A DNA stretch of 64,000 nucleotides from Serripes groenlandicus (lineage: Eukaryota > Mollusca > Bivalvia > Cardiida > Cardiidae), in assembly GCA_031761405.1 (NCBI GenBank), contig JASEVX010000011.1:65699217-65763216 (forward strand), written 5' to 3'. The notes under the pieces were generated by a model, which had not been told where the DNA came from, searched no databases, and saw nothing but the letters and a program-made list of their open reading frames with translations. Below, in pieces: positions 55,690-64,000 of the stretch (its first letter is position 1; the number at the start of each line of letters is the position of its first letter). The translations under genes were made by a program, and so were the position numbers.

Positions 55690-55850
55690 CTTATTTTACT
55701 TCAAGCGTGTCTTCAGTAGACGACTTTTTAAGTTCGGGATACATTTGGAAGTTGGTGAGAGAGGAGAAATTGCTTGGATTGAACATTTCCTCCATTTGCA
55801 AAAGTGTTATCGCCAAACGTATGAAACGTGTTTCTTTTTAGCGACATTCC
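55690..55850. mobile_element. Hairpin MITE, degraded
   Basis: TCTTCAGTAGACGACTTTTT, the core GAGAAATTGCTTGGATTGAA and CATTTCCTCCATTTGC. Confidence 0.55.
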
Positions 55851-56117
55851 CGCTGATTTATCATTAAGATGTTTCAGACGTTTAAAACATTTGCAAATCA
55901 GAACAAAAAGGAAAAACATCATCATACTGAATTTGAACTAGTCATCAATCAAGCACGAGATTACTGGAAAAGCCTGCTTGAAAAAAAAGTCCAGTCATTT
56001 TCGAATTATGAGATACCTTTGTCCTGAACATTTTAACTTCCCGTGTCTTAATTTGTCCAGGCACCGCGCAGACAGGCTTTTCGTACCATTTTGTAACTAG
56101 TCGGCGGCTACCAAACC

Positions 56118-56220
56118 GACCCTTCCAGAACGGACCCCACTGTCACCACTTGGTTTCGAACCTTAGACCTGCCACTCCCGAATCGAATATCTTAACCAGT
56201 AAGCTATCGAATAGGTAGAA
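56118..56220 (-). mobile_element. tRNA-like SINE head, minus strand
   Basis: Minus-strand reading has box A-like TAGCTTACTGGTTAAG and box B AGGTTCGAAACCAAG. Family not assigned. Confidence 0.5.
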
Positions 56221-56690
56221 GGGAAAGCGTTAAGTGAAAACAACTGGAGGTTACAAGGTGGTAGATCTCACAAACATCTTTTTAGCCCACCGATTTCCGA
56301 ACGTCCTTGACATTCTTCATTTGGTGTAAACACTATGTTATTATATTTATATTTGTACAAAGCACATACATATCGTAAATGATATATTTGAAGAATTGGG
56401 TAATCAAGATTGCTTTCCGCATTTGAGCCTATTTGAACGGCGTTCGCATTCCTGAACAGTATAGATCCAGATAAAATTAGCCATTTACAAGACAAAAACG
56501 TTTATGCAGCAGACGACGGAACCACAAGCAACTAAATGGGCTAAAGTTCTAGAAGTTCTTACTGCAATAAATACAATAGCAACCGATGATTGAAAATGGC
56601 AATGTGCAAAATATCCTGAAAGCTTTCCCTCAAACATTGTCCACGAAGACAACATGTAATGTGACACCCTATGCGGCTGACGACTGTTAA
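56221..56690. other. No gene seen
   Basis: A MITE scrap TATGCAGCAGACGACGG at 56502. Otherwise featureless. Confidence 0.4.
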
Positions 56691-56691
56691 A

Positions 56692-56830
56692 ATCACACGC
56701 ACCCACGCACGCATACACTCACAATCACACACACCCACGCACGCATGCGCATGCATACATCCCCCCTCCCCCAACACACATACTGGTATACCCAACACAC
56801 TGAGGTATATAATTCCACACAAACACACCA
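56692..56830 (+). repeat. CA-rich low-complexity stretch
   Basis: ACACACCCACGCACGCATGC-type words; source of false frames on both strands. Confidence 0.8.
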
Positions 56831-56961
56831 AGGTCTATGCTCATTCGACATGTTTCAAATATAAGACAAATGTAATGGCATAAAGAATTGGTCCTGAATG
56901 TCATTTATCATAAGCAAATTGGGGTAGTATAATTGTTTGCAAACCAGTACAAGGTAAACAC

Positions 56962-57112
56962 ACCGAGGTAACAACCTCAATATGGGACACCCTCAACCTC
57001 GGTATGGGACACACAGCAACATCGGTATGGGACACACATCAACATCGGTGGACACACAGCAACATCGGTTTGGGATACACAGCAACATCGGTATGGGACA
57101 CTCAGTAAACAC
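56962..57112 (+). repeat. ~22-28-bp repeats with CATCGGTATGGGACACAC
   Basis: About six units; the first carry ACCTCGGTATGGG, later ones ACATCGGTATGGG. Related words (ACCGAGGTA, ACCTCGGTA) return at 57893-57985 in both orientations. Confidence 0.8.
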
Positions 57113-57884
57113 ATTGTTGACAAACGGAGGAATCTAATAGGAGACAAAGACATCAGCTTTGTGTATCTCATGTGTTTAATAAGTTTTCTAGATAAATTAC
57201 TTAACCCGTTTGTTGCCCAGAGCTCTAGAAACGAGGAGTAAACTTGTTTGTCATTATCCTTCAATATCCCAACTGAGTCCTACATTGTGGTTACTCACGG
57301 AGACAGTTCAAGAATATTTAACTGTTATTTCGAGTCGGGTATGGGTAAAATTTCACTTTATAATCTAAAAAGCAACTCGGTTAAACTTGAAATAATTCGT
57401 ATCACATAAACATTATATTGGGATTTGTTACAAGTGTTAAGCAGGTCGTTAATGGTTATAGGTGGCAATAGCCTTTAAAACTGTGGAAAACGATTGATAT
57501 CTTTATTTATATACATTCATGTAGCTCATTTGAAACGTCTTCAAACCATAGCTTTAAACCTTTGGCAAGAATTGTAATTCATTCGTGTATGCAAAGAAGC
57601 GAAGCTGTTCGAACTCATTAACATATTTTACATCAGCAATTGCTACACATCCATGTGTTTCCATGATCAAAATCACAATAAAAGTACATACCTCATGAAG
57701 TGGGGACCCTGCCACTTGCTGTGTGCATTTTCTGATATACTGCGCATGCGCACGCCTGAGTTTAAGTAGAATATCGGGACGAGGTGTGTGGGGTCACACA
57801 CAGCACCCTTACACGCCCAAAATCGACAAACCGAGGTATCGTACATTTTTAAAGATATAAACATAGACGAGCATTCTGCGCTAC
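57113..57884. other. No gene seen
   Basis: Contains one GCGCATGCGC palindrome at 57741-57750. Confidence 0.4.
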
Positions 57885-57892
57885 TTTAGAGG

Positions 57893-57985
57893 TAAACACA
57901 CCGAGGTAAGGGAAAAAATACCTCGGTAGTTTTTGGTACCTCGGTCAGTGGTTGTGTACTTCTATGACCTACCTCGGTGAGTAGG
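57893..57985. repeat. Inverted TACCTCGGTA/TACCGAGGTA cluster
   Basis: Five copies of the 8-bp ACCTCGGT or its complement within 93 bp. The left edge TAAACACACCGAGGTAA repeats 56954-56970. Confidence 0.7.
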
Positions 57986-57992
57986 GTATACC

Positions 57993-57993
57993 A

Positions 57994-58031
<38 letters not shown>
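57993..58031 (+). repeat. CA microsatellite
   Basis: About 19 CA dinucleotides. Confidence 0.97.
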
Positions 58032-58033
<2 letters not shown>

Positions 58034-58262
58034 TGAGCGTTTAAATGAGTGTTATCTCGTAGCGATTCACACTTCAAAGTCCCAAGTCGACAAGTGGATA
58101 TTAAAACTCCAACCTTTCTAGTAGTCGAGTTGATATTTTAGGCCAACAACTTGTCGCCGTCAAATATTCTGGCCGACAACTCAACATAAGAGGGCTAATG
58201 TAGAGTTGTCGCCTTGCTAAAAAATCGATGTCGATAGCGGAAAATGAATTCCATAGAAACAT
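58030..58262 (+). repeat. GTCGAC-type short-motif repeat, copy 2
   Basis: Matches 48676-49062 at both ends (GTGAGCGTTTAAATGA; GCGGAAAATGAATTCCATAG) with an internal deletion. Confidence 0.75.
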
Positions 58263-58839
58263 ATAAACTGTTTAGTCCGCTTTGAAATCACAACAAGACA
58301 ATACAAAATGTTTATTGACAAAAGCTAATACAGATTCTAGTCATAAAACAATATTTAAAAGATACGTCACCATTCAAATAAACAATAAGCAAGGTGTTTA
58401 TGGAAGACAGACGGATAATATATAAAACATTTCTTTATAAACATATCGGTAGGGTTAGCCTTATCATCTTTTTTTCAAATTGTTTATGTAATTATTACTT
58501 GTTTTTAAAGCTCATTTAGTACATTTGGTCAAACAAGCACAATTACTTTACTCGTTCCTTGAAACATTAAAAGCATGTTGTGCAAACAAAAACGTATATA
58601 GTACACATTCTTTAAATATAAATATCCGCTATGGTCATATTTGTTGCAGACAGGTAGGACATTGAATCACATAAATGACAATTCATAACACCGGGTCAGT
58701 TTTGTTGGTCTAGTTCTCATTATTTAAAACCCAATAGGACCAGATAAATGTTCCTCCTTTTCATTAATTTCCCCCTTTCCCCTAAATAAATTCGCATACT
58801 GTGATATGAAATGTCGACTGTAAAGGGGAAATATATTTT
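58263..58839. other. No gene seen
   Basis: AT-rich, nothing recognised. Confidence 0.4.
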
Positions 58840-59065
58840 ACTTAATCCTTTCCCACATACAACAAATCTGCAGCAGACGACTTTGAAATTACTTTGGCAA
58901 ATATATGTACTCTTTATAAATGTAAGCCTTGTCGCTGAATAGGGTTGTACAGATTGGGGAAAAAGTAAAGATTGCTCATTACGAGCAATAACGTCTTTTG
59001 CAACAATGTTTTCTAAAGTTGTCTTCTGCAGAGGCGTAAGAAAGCCGTTTGTGGGTGGGGAATTT
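58840..59065. mobile_element. Hairpin MITE copy
   Basis: TTAATCCTTTCCCACATAC, AATCTGCAGCAGACGACTTT, the core TTGCTCATTACGAGCAA and TTTTGCAACAATGTTTTC, TCTGCAGAGGCGTAAG. Confidence 0.7.
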
Positions 59066-59119
59066 GACACGTTTATCAAGAGATACGGATCGGCGCACTC
59101 AAATACCCTTTGTTCAGAA

Positions 59120-59235
59120 ACTAAACCAGGCTTATGTTACTTCTTTGTTTGTGGGAACAGATATATGGCGACTTGAGTTTATATTGGTATCAATTCTCTT
59201 TGTTTGTGGGAACAGATATATGGCGACTTGAGTTT
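59120..59235 (+). repeat. ~62-bp direct duplication
   Basis: TTTGTTTGTGGGAACAGATA followed by TATGGCGACTTGAGTTTATA occurs at 59142 and 59200. Confidence 0.85.
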
Positions 59236-59328
59236 ATAATGGTATCAATTGAGGAATCTATTCGGTCAACTACTTTTCTCAACAATTAACACAAAATGGT
59301 TGATTTAATAATCGAGCGCAAATACGAA

Positions 59329-59557
59329 TCAGCCCTTTTCCACATACAGCAGAAAGGCAGCAGACGACTTTGAAAAGGTCCATGTCAAATGGAAAGCCTA
59401 TACAAATGAAATCACACATATTAACTAAAGTTAAAAAGATTGTGGCAGAGTGAAATATTGCTCATCATGAGGAATTTCTCCTTTTGCTACGATGTATTTC
59501 TAAATTTGTATGTTGCATAGGCGTCATAAAGCGTCTGTCTGTATTTGGGAAGGGGAT
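59329..59557. mobile_element. Hairpin MITE copy
   Basis: CCCTTTTCCACATACAGC, GGCAGCAGACGACTTTG, the core TTGCTCATCATGAGGAA and TTTCTCCTTTTGCTAC, and GCGTCTGTCTGTATTTGGG. Confidence 0.7.
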
Positions 59558-61360
59558 ATTAAAGCATCAAAAGAGTGATGAAATGTCATACATCGTACAT
59601 AATAAAATCCGGAAACGATATGAACAAATAATTGAATAATGAAAGTATAAACAGAGAGAGACAGAGCGACAGTGAGACAGAGAGACAGATCAACATTTAA
59701 ATAGGTATAATTTACTTGTGCAAACACACCATAGAAAATAAGCTTTTCGATGATTACAATCATGTCTGTAAGTGACTTTCACAGGACGTATTCATCATGT
59801 CATGTTCTTATTAGCGATGAAAGCATAGAAATAAATTTGTAAGAGTTTTGCACTGAGTATGAACGTTATGTGTAACAAAGTAACAACTCATAATACACTT
59901 GAACTTGTTAATTACGAGATGCACATGTCCCAAAGCCCGGCCAAACAGTGGCTCTCTCATACGTCTGTGTCCTCAGACACGGCCACCAGAAGTGACTGAG
60001 GATCATTATATCTCAGTCCTATAAATACTAACAGCCTACTGCCTTAGTAGAAGTTAGTCCATTAAATATTGGTCAGATGTCCAACATTATTGACATTTTA
60101 ATTGCGCCTGTCAAAATGTACAATGCAGTTAGAGAAAGTTAACCGTGTCACAGAGAAAGCTGGTTGATTATATCTTTACACCTCAACATGTTATCTATAT
60201 AAAGAATTTTACATAGAAATTAGTCAGAAAGATCCTTAATAAGAACATAATTGTATATGTATTTGGAATTAATAAATTGTTATGTTGATAAATAACAAAT
60301 TTATCAAACATGTATAGTACTTGAAAACAGTAGTCCTTCACAAATTCAAGTGAATTGAATATTTGCAATTTAAAAGAAACAATTAAATGAACACCGTATT
60401 AACATAGTTGTACTGAATAAGTAAGAAATGATAATTTAGAAATTAACGTGAAATAGTCAATATAACAAGGTAACAATATAAATATTTCTCCAAACAGTAC
60501 GATGATTAATATCGATCCAACAGTCTTGTATTTCTTAGCCCTTCGTAGTATCCAGAGTAATTTGAACTCATGTGGAATTATAGTTGTTCACGGCGAATCG
60601 TCAGTAGAAGTAGCATCATCAGTAGTTGTAGTACATGTAGTAGTAGTATCAGTAGACGTAGTTGCTGTAGTGTAGCATCCTTTTATGACGAAGTCCCATA
60701 ATATATTTAGATATAGTTGATTGAAGTGTTGTTATTCATTCCGTAGATTAGTAGTAATAACAGTTTAATAGGTAGTATCAAGGTATAAGTCCAGCGTATA
60801 AGGAGATAGTAGTATTGTCATTTTCTCAAAGTTGAAAATGATATCCTTTTTGTTGAGATTATGTTATTCGTCAGTGTAGTAGTGTCTTCGGATACATGTG
60901 TATAATGGAAACATCATGGAACGGATCACTAGGTTAGATGAGCTCTTCCGACAAAAGAGGAGTTTCTCCGGAACAATCTTAATGGCTGCTCTATCGGCCT
61001 TCTGCGAGGTGGCAGTGAATCTTACACTCGAATCAATGCTCTTAGCTGACTCTTAGCAAGGTGTAATAGCATGTCTTATTCTTGAATTAACAGAAACAAC
61101 TTGAAAAACGATAAAAAATGACCATTATATACAGGTATACCTTCCCTACATTATAATTGTAATTCGATTCCCTCTCATACTAAAGACGTTGGAATTTTCT
61201 TCCATATGCTAGATCAAGTAAAATTCTTACAATAGCATTTAATATACAACAATTTTCTTAGAACCATTACAGGCAAGAATGCATTTATTTATTTAACTCT
61301 TATTTATGCATAAGTATAACTTTAAGTCTTGTCATAAAAACCGCGTTTCCATTTTACGTG
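59558..61360. other. No gene seen; GTA-rich patch
   Basis: TAGTAGTAGTATCAGTAG-type words at 60605-60675. The long terminal repeat of the gypsy element to the right may start in or before this stretch, but it was not found. Confidence 0.35.
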
Positions 61361-61361
61361 T

Positions 61362-61622
61362 GGATAACCATCACAATCTTATATATATAGCTAGTACGCT
61401 TATAATATTTATCTTCTAGTTAGGTAACAGATTTACCTTAATTAATAGGTATACACCTATATCTTGCTTAATATCCTAATTTAACCTCTTTCAATCTCCA
61501 GTGAATAACCATCACACAATTATATAATAAGCTAGTACGCTTATAATATGAACTTCTAATTAGGCAATTGATTTACCTTAATTCTTGCTAAAATCTTAAT
61601 TTAACATCTGTCAATCTCCATG
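61362..61622 (+). repeat. ~135-bp tandem duplication
   Basis: GGATAACCATCACA/GTGAATAACCATCACA, AGCTAGTACGCTTATAATAT, a GATTTACCTTAATT block and TCAATCTCCA at the end of each unit. It lies just past the 3' end of the gypsy pol frame. Confidence 0.8.
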
Positions 61623-61684
61623 CCGCTTAACGGAGCTGACAAGGACTCGTCATCAAACATAGACAATTGATCGGGAATATTCGA

Positions 61685-62335
61685 TTAGATTGTTTGATCA
61701 CTAAGAACTAACATATCACTCTCATTTTGTCTGTCTGTACCGTGAATACGCTCGTATTCTAAACGCCGAAGACGTGCTTGTAACTTACTTTATGGAATAT
61801 TATCTTCGCTCCCTTGACTGGTTGAGGACTCAGCACTATTCTTATATTTGTCAATTACCCTTGTCATTTTAACTTTACGTTTTGGAATTATATCTTGATT
61901 ATCTGAATCTGTATTATCATCAGAGCTCTCTGAAACAATTTCAGGAGGAATTATATCTGCAATTTCGAATAGGTCTTGGATTTATAGTTTTAGTGGAAGG
62001 AAGAGTCCACTTGTCAATTTCTGCCTTTCTAACTTGATCAACATTGCATCTTGTTATCTAATTGATTTGTAAGTATTAATTGCTTTGAACCATCAAATTC
62101 AACAACTCTGTAGTATGGAATTCATTGAGGAGATGTCTTAGAAGTGCGTTGGAAATTTTTGTCTTCTTGATTTAATCATTTGCTTGAATACATCACTGTA
62201 AATTTCGTGATTTCTTTGTAGTAATTCTTTATGGAATTCGTTGCCAACATAAGGTAACCTTTTTCGTAACAGTGAATCAATAAGTAGTACTTGGTCTCGA
62301 CCAACTACTATGAAAAATGGGTTATGTCCAGTCGA
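61685..62335 (-). pseudogene. gypsy integrase C-terminal tail, broken
   Basis: Pieces in shifting frames: one from about 61980 with many D, S and E followed by a basic PKRKVKMTR segment, and one from about 61783 reading KLQARLRRLEYERIHG. Stops near 61790 and 62150. Recognised only by position and by composition. Confidence 0.5.
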
Positions 62336-62580
62336 TTATGATGGATTAAACCTGATGCCAGCAAGGGTTTGTTCTAGTACAATATCGAAATCCATCGGAT
62401 TATCCCTAGTAAGCTTACATGGAATGGCATTTAAAGTTTTATGCGAACGATAATTTTTTCCATTAGCCTGGGGATTATAAATGACTGTTCTACGATGTTT
62501 GATATTGAATTCCTGCATAACATCTTTGAACATTTTAGAGGTGAAAACGGACCGGACCCATTGTATGTCAGTATTAATAA
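62336..62580 (-). pseudogene. gypsy integrase catalytic core, both later acidic sites altered
   Basis: Frame at 62336-62533 contains IKHRRTVIYNPQANGK, the part of an rve core before the catalytic glutamate; the next residues are N-Y-R-S-H, so the glutamate is not there. Just upstream (about 62563) the aspartate of the T-D-N-G-type motif reads T-Y-N-G, then a frameshift separates it from the rest. The enzyme would be inactive. Confidence 0.75.
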
Positions 62581-62694
62581 AGGAGAGCCGTATTTCCAGA
62601 ATATTTTTTCGAATATCTTTCCAAAAAATGTGTTACATTCGTTAACAACGTCTGCTGAAGTCGCAGTTTGTCATGCAACTATTTCAGGATAACT

Positions 62695-62885
62695 AGAAAG
62701 TTCACCCATAAATACTATCATATATTTGGCATTCGAAGTTTGACAGGCTATGCATGTCTTTACAAATGTGTAAATATCCTTGAAGAGATTGGGCCAGTAA
62801 TATGCTTTTCGCACGGCATTAAACATCCTATTCACACCAGGGTGTTCTATATTATGATATGCAATTAAAACAATTTCTCTTAATC
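62695..62885 (-). pseudogene. gypsy integrase N-terminal zinc-binding domain
   Basis: Minus-strand translation gives YHNIEHPGVNRMF, then a KAYYWPNLFKD segment and CIACQ: the H-x3-H ... C-x2-C pattern of the HHCC integrase finger. The chain then reaches stops before the catalytic core. Confidence 0.8.
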
Positions 62886-62887
62886 AT

Positions 62888-63772
62888 AACAAATCTCCTA
62901 TTTTCAGATTTAGTTAAAGAGTTCGTCGGCACTCGTTTTAGTAATTTCTTAAGATCTAAATATAATGCCTGTTCTTTTTTCATCTCTATAGAGACTAAAT
63001 TTTCTGAGGTAGCAACTGGTATAGTTTGTAGTGCTTGATATAATTTTGTTAATTCATCATGATTAATTGCTTGGCTATTAATAACATTAATCGTAGTTCC
63101 TTTATTATGTTCAGTCATAATATCAATGTCTGAATCAAAAGTCGATCCTTTAGCTTGTCTGGATAAAAAGTCAGCTACTACATTAATCTTTCCAGGTAAG
63201 TATTCATTGAACTGCATAACATGAAATTTATAATGCAAATCTTTGTAGAAGTTTATTAAACAATCAAGTCTTTTTAGGCTATAGATAATTGCTAGAGTTT
63301 CCTTAAGAATTGTGGAATATTTCTTTTGAGTTCTAGATAGGGCATGACTAAGAAAAAATATTGGAAGTTCGTCTCCTTTTTTACCTGTTAAATGTTGCAT
63401 CAACACAGCGCCTATGGCATAATCACTTGCGTCGGTATATAATATGTAAGGTTTATTTATGTCTGGGTGACGTAAAAGTGGTACTTTTTCTAATTGAGTG
63501 ATCAAATCCTCAAAACTGTTTTGACATTCAATAGACCATTCGAATTTAACTTTATTTTTAGTTAATCTTACCAATGGGAGGCTAATTTCAGCAAAGTTTT
63601 GAATGAATTTCCTATAAAATCCGACAAAACCTAAAAATGATCTTACATCCTTAACATTATGTGGAGTTTTAATTTGTCTAAGAGCTTTAATTTTATCCGC
63701 CTTAGGACGAATACCTTCTGCTGATATTTCATGTCCAAGGTTATTGGTTTTATCTTTAATGAATTCACACAT
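62888..63772 (-). pseudogene. gypsy RT thumb/connection and RNase H, internal deletion
   Basis: About 295 codons open. The start has NLGHEISAEGI and VRSFLGFVGFYRKFI, the usual text after the RT palm. RNase H follows: YTDASDYAIGAVL (first aspartate) and YSTILKETLAI (glutamate). After LKRL the chain jumps to FHVMQFNEYLPGKINVVADF, so the segment with the next RNase H aspartate is missing. A spacer follows that leads to the integrase finger. Separated from the RT palm by a frameshift near 63770. Confidence 0.85.
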
Positions 63773-64000
63773 TTTTAGTTTTTAGCTTAAGACAATTAGC
63801 TTTCAGTCGCCTAAATATTTCTTCTATATGACTAAAATGTTCTTCTAGAGTCTTAGAGTTTATAAGGAAATCGTCTAAATAAACAACCGAAAATTCTTCA
63901 CATCCTTTTATAACAGAGGATATGATTGATTGGACTTTCCCGCTGAAATATTTAGACCTTGCGGTAGAACTGTCCATTCAAAAAATCCAAATGGAGTGGA
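63765..64000 (-). pseudogene. gypsy reverse transcriptase palm, partial
   Basis: Minus-strand frame with VVYLDDFLI (the Y-x-D-D catalytic box) and HFSHIEEIFRRLK. The upstream segment FEWTVLPQGL is in another frame at 63960-64000, so a further shift lies near 63950. The domain continues beyond the window. Confidence 0.85.

Larger units (their letters stand above)
61685..64000 (-). mobile_element. Decayed Ty3/gypsy-type LTR retrotransposon, pol region
   Basis: On the minus strand, entering from the right edge: reverse transcriptase with a YLDD box, RNase H, integrase zinc finger, integrase core and an acidic C-terminal region, in the order of Ty3/gypsy pol. Several frameshifts and stops. LTRs and gag are not seen; gag and the 5' LTR would lie right of the window. 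Not active. Confidence 0.85.

Noticed and set aside
56559..56831. 90-aa cysteine-containing minus frame, possible secreted peptide
   Set aside because: Most of it is a translation of the CA-rich stretch; the cysteines come from GTGTGT/TGCATG words.

Overview
The window looks like non-coding, repeat-dominated nuclear DNA from a bivalve mollusc. The base composition is AT-rich. There is no operon structure. SINEs with tRNA-like heads, hairpin MITEs, minisatellites and dispersed repeat families of the kind common in bivalve genomes occur throughout. Species cannot be fixed from the sequence alone; the bivalve call is an inference from repeat style. Almost all short open frames are chance frames, repeat frames or decayed transposon frames.

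Layout. Positions 1-18964 (segment A) and 20321-26994 (segment B) are two direct copies of one locus. B often preserves the empty site of an insertion seen in A, and the reverse. A carries a 5'-truncated LINE (543-1592), a 3.9-kb foldback-like element with inverted 21-bp arrays (2015-5939) that contains a nested TIR element (4099-5050), and an extra tRNA-SINE (6525-6738). B carries its own MITE (21921-22144), a 46-bp SINE-internal minisatellite (22170-22730) and a 770-bp insert (25684-26453). Both copies hold a 22-bp minisatellite. A alone contains 12.7-18.3 kb, with a 2.4-kb block of 165-bp repeats and the best host-gene trace in the window: a minus-strand signal-peptide exon at 16238-16341 with good splice sites and a possible TATA-driven leader exon.

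From 27 to 41 kb there are hairpin MITEs, SINEs, a second copy of the 9.6-10.05 kb element, a GACA array and a 1.66-kb TIR element with TTA target duplications (36148-37805). At 41.8-46.1 kb one SINE has its body expanded into about 58 copies of a 72-bp unit, with SINE head and tail still at the ends. From 46 to 53 kb come short-motif repeats, a 23-bp array, a 5S-like relic and paired GCGCATGCGC palindromes. At 54.2-55.4 kb, minus strand, lies a compact two-gene cassette, one gene intact (86 aa) and one with a zinc finger and a homopolymer frameshift; it may be a remnant of a large DNA transposon. The right edge (about 61.7-64.0 kb, minus) is a decayed Ty3/gypsy-type pol with reverse transcriptase, RNase H and integrase remnants.

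No gene here is shown to work with another. The main biological content is the record of insertion, nested insertion and SINE-to-satellite conversion that comparison of A with B makes readable.
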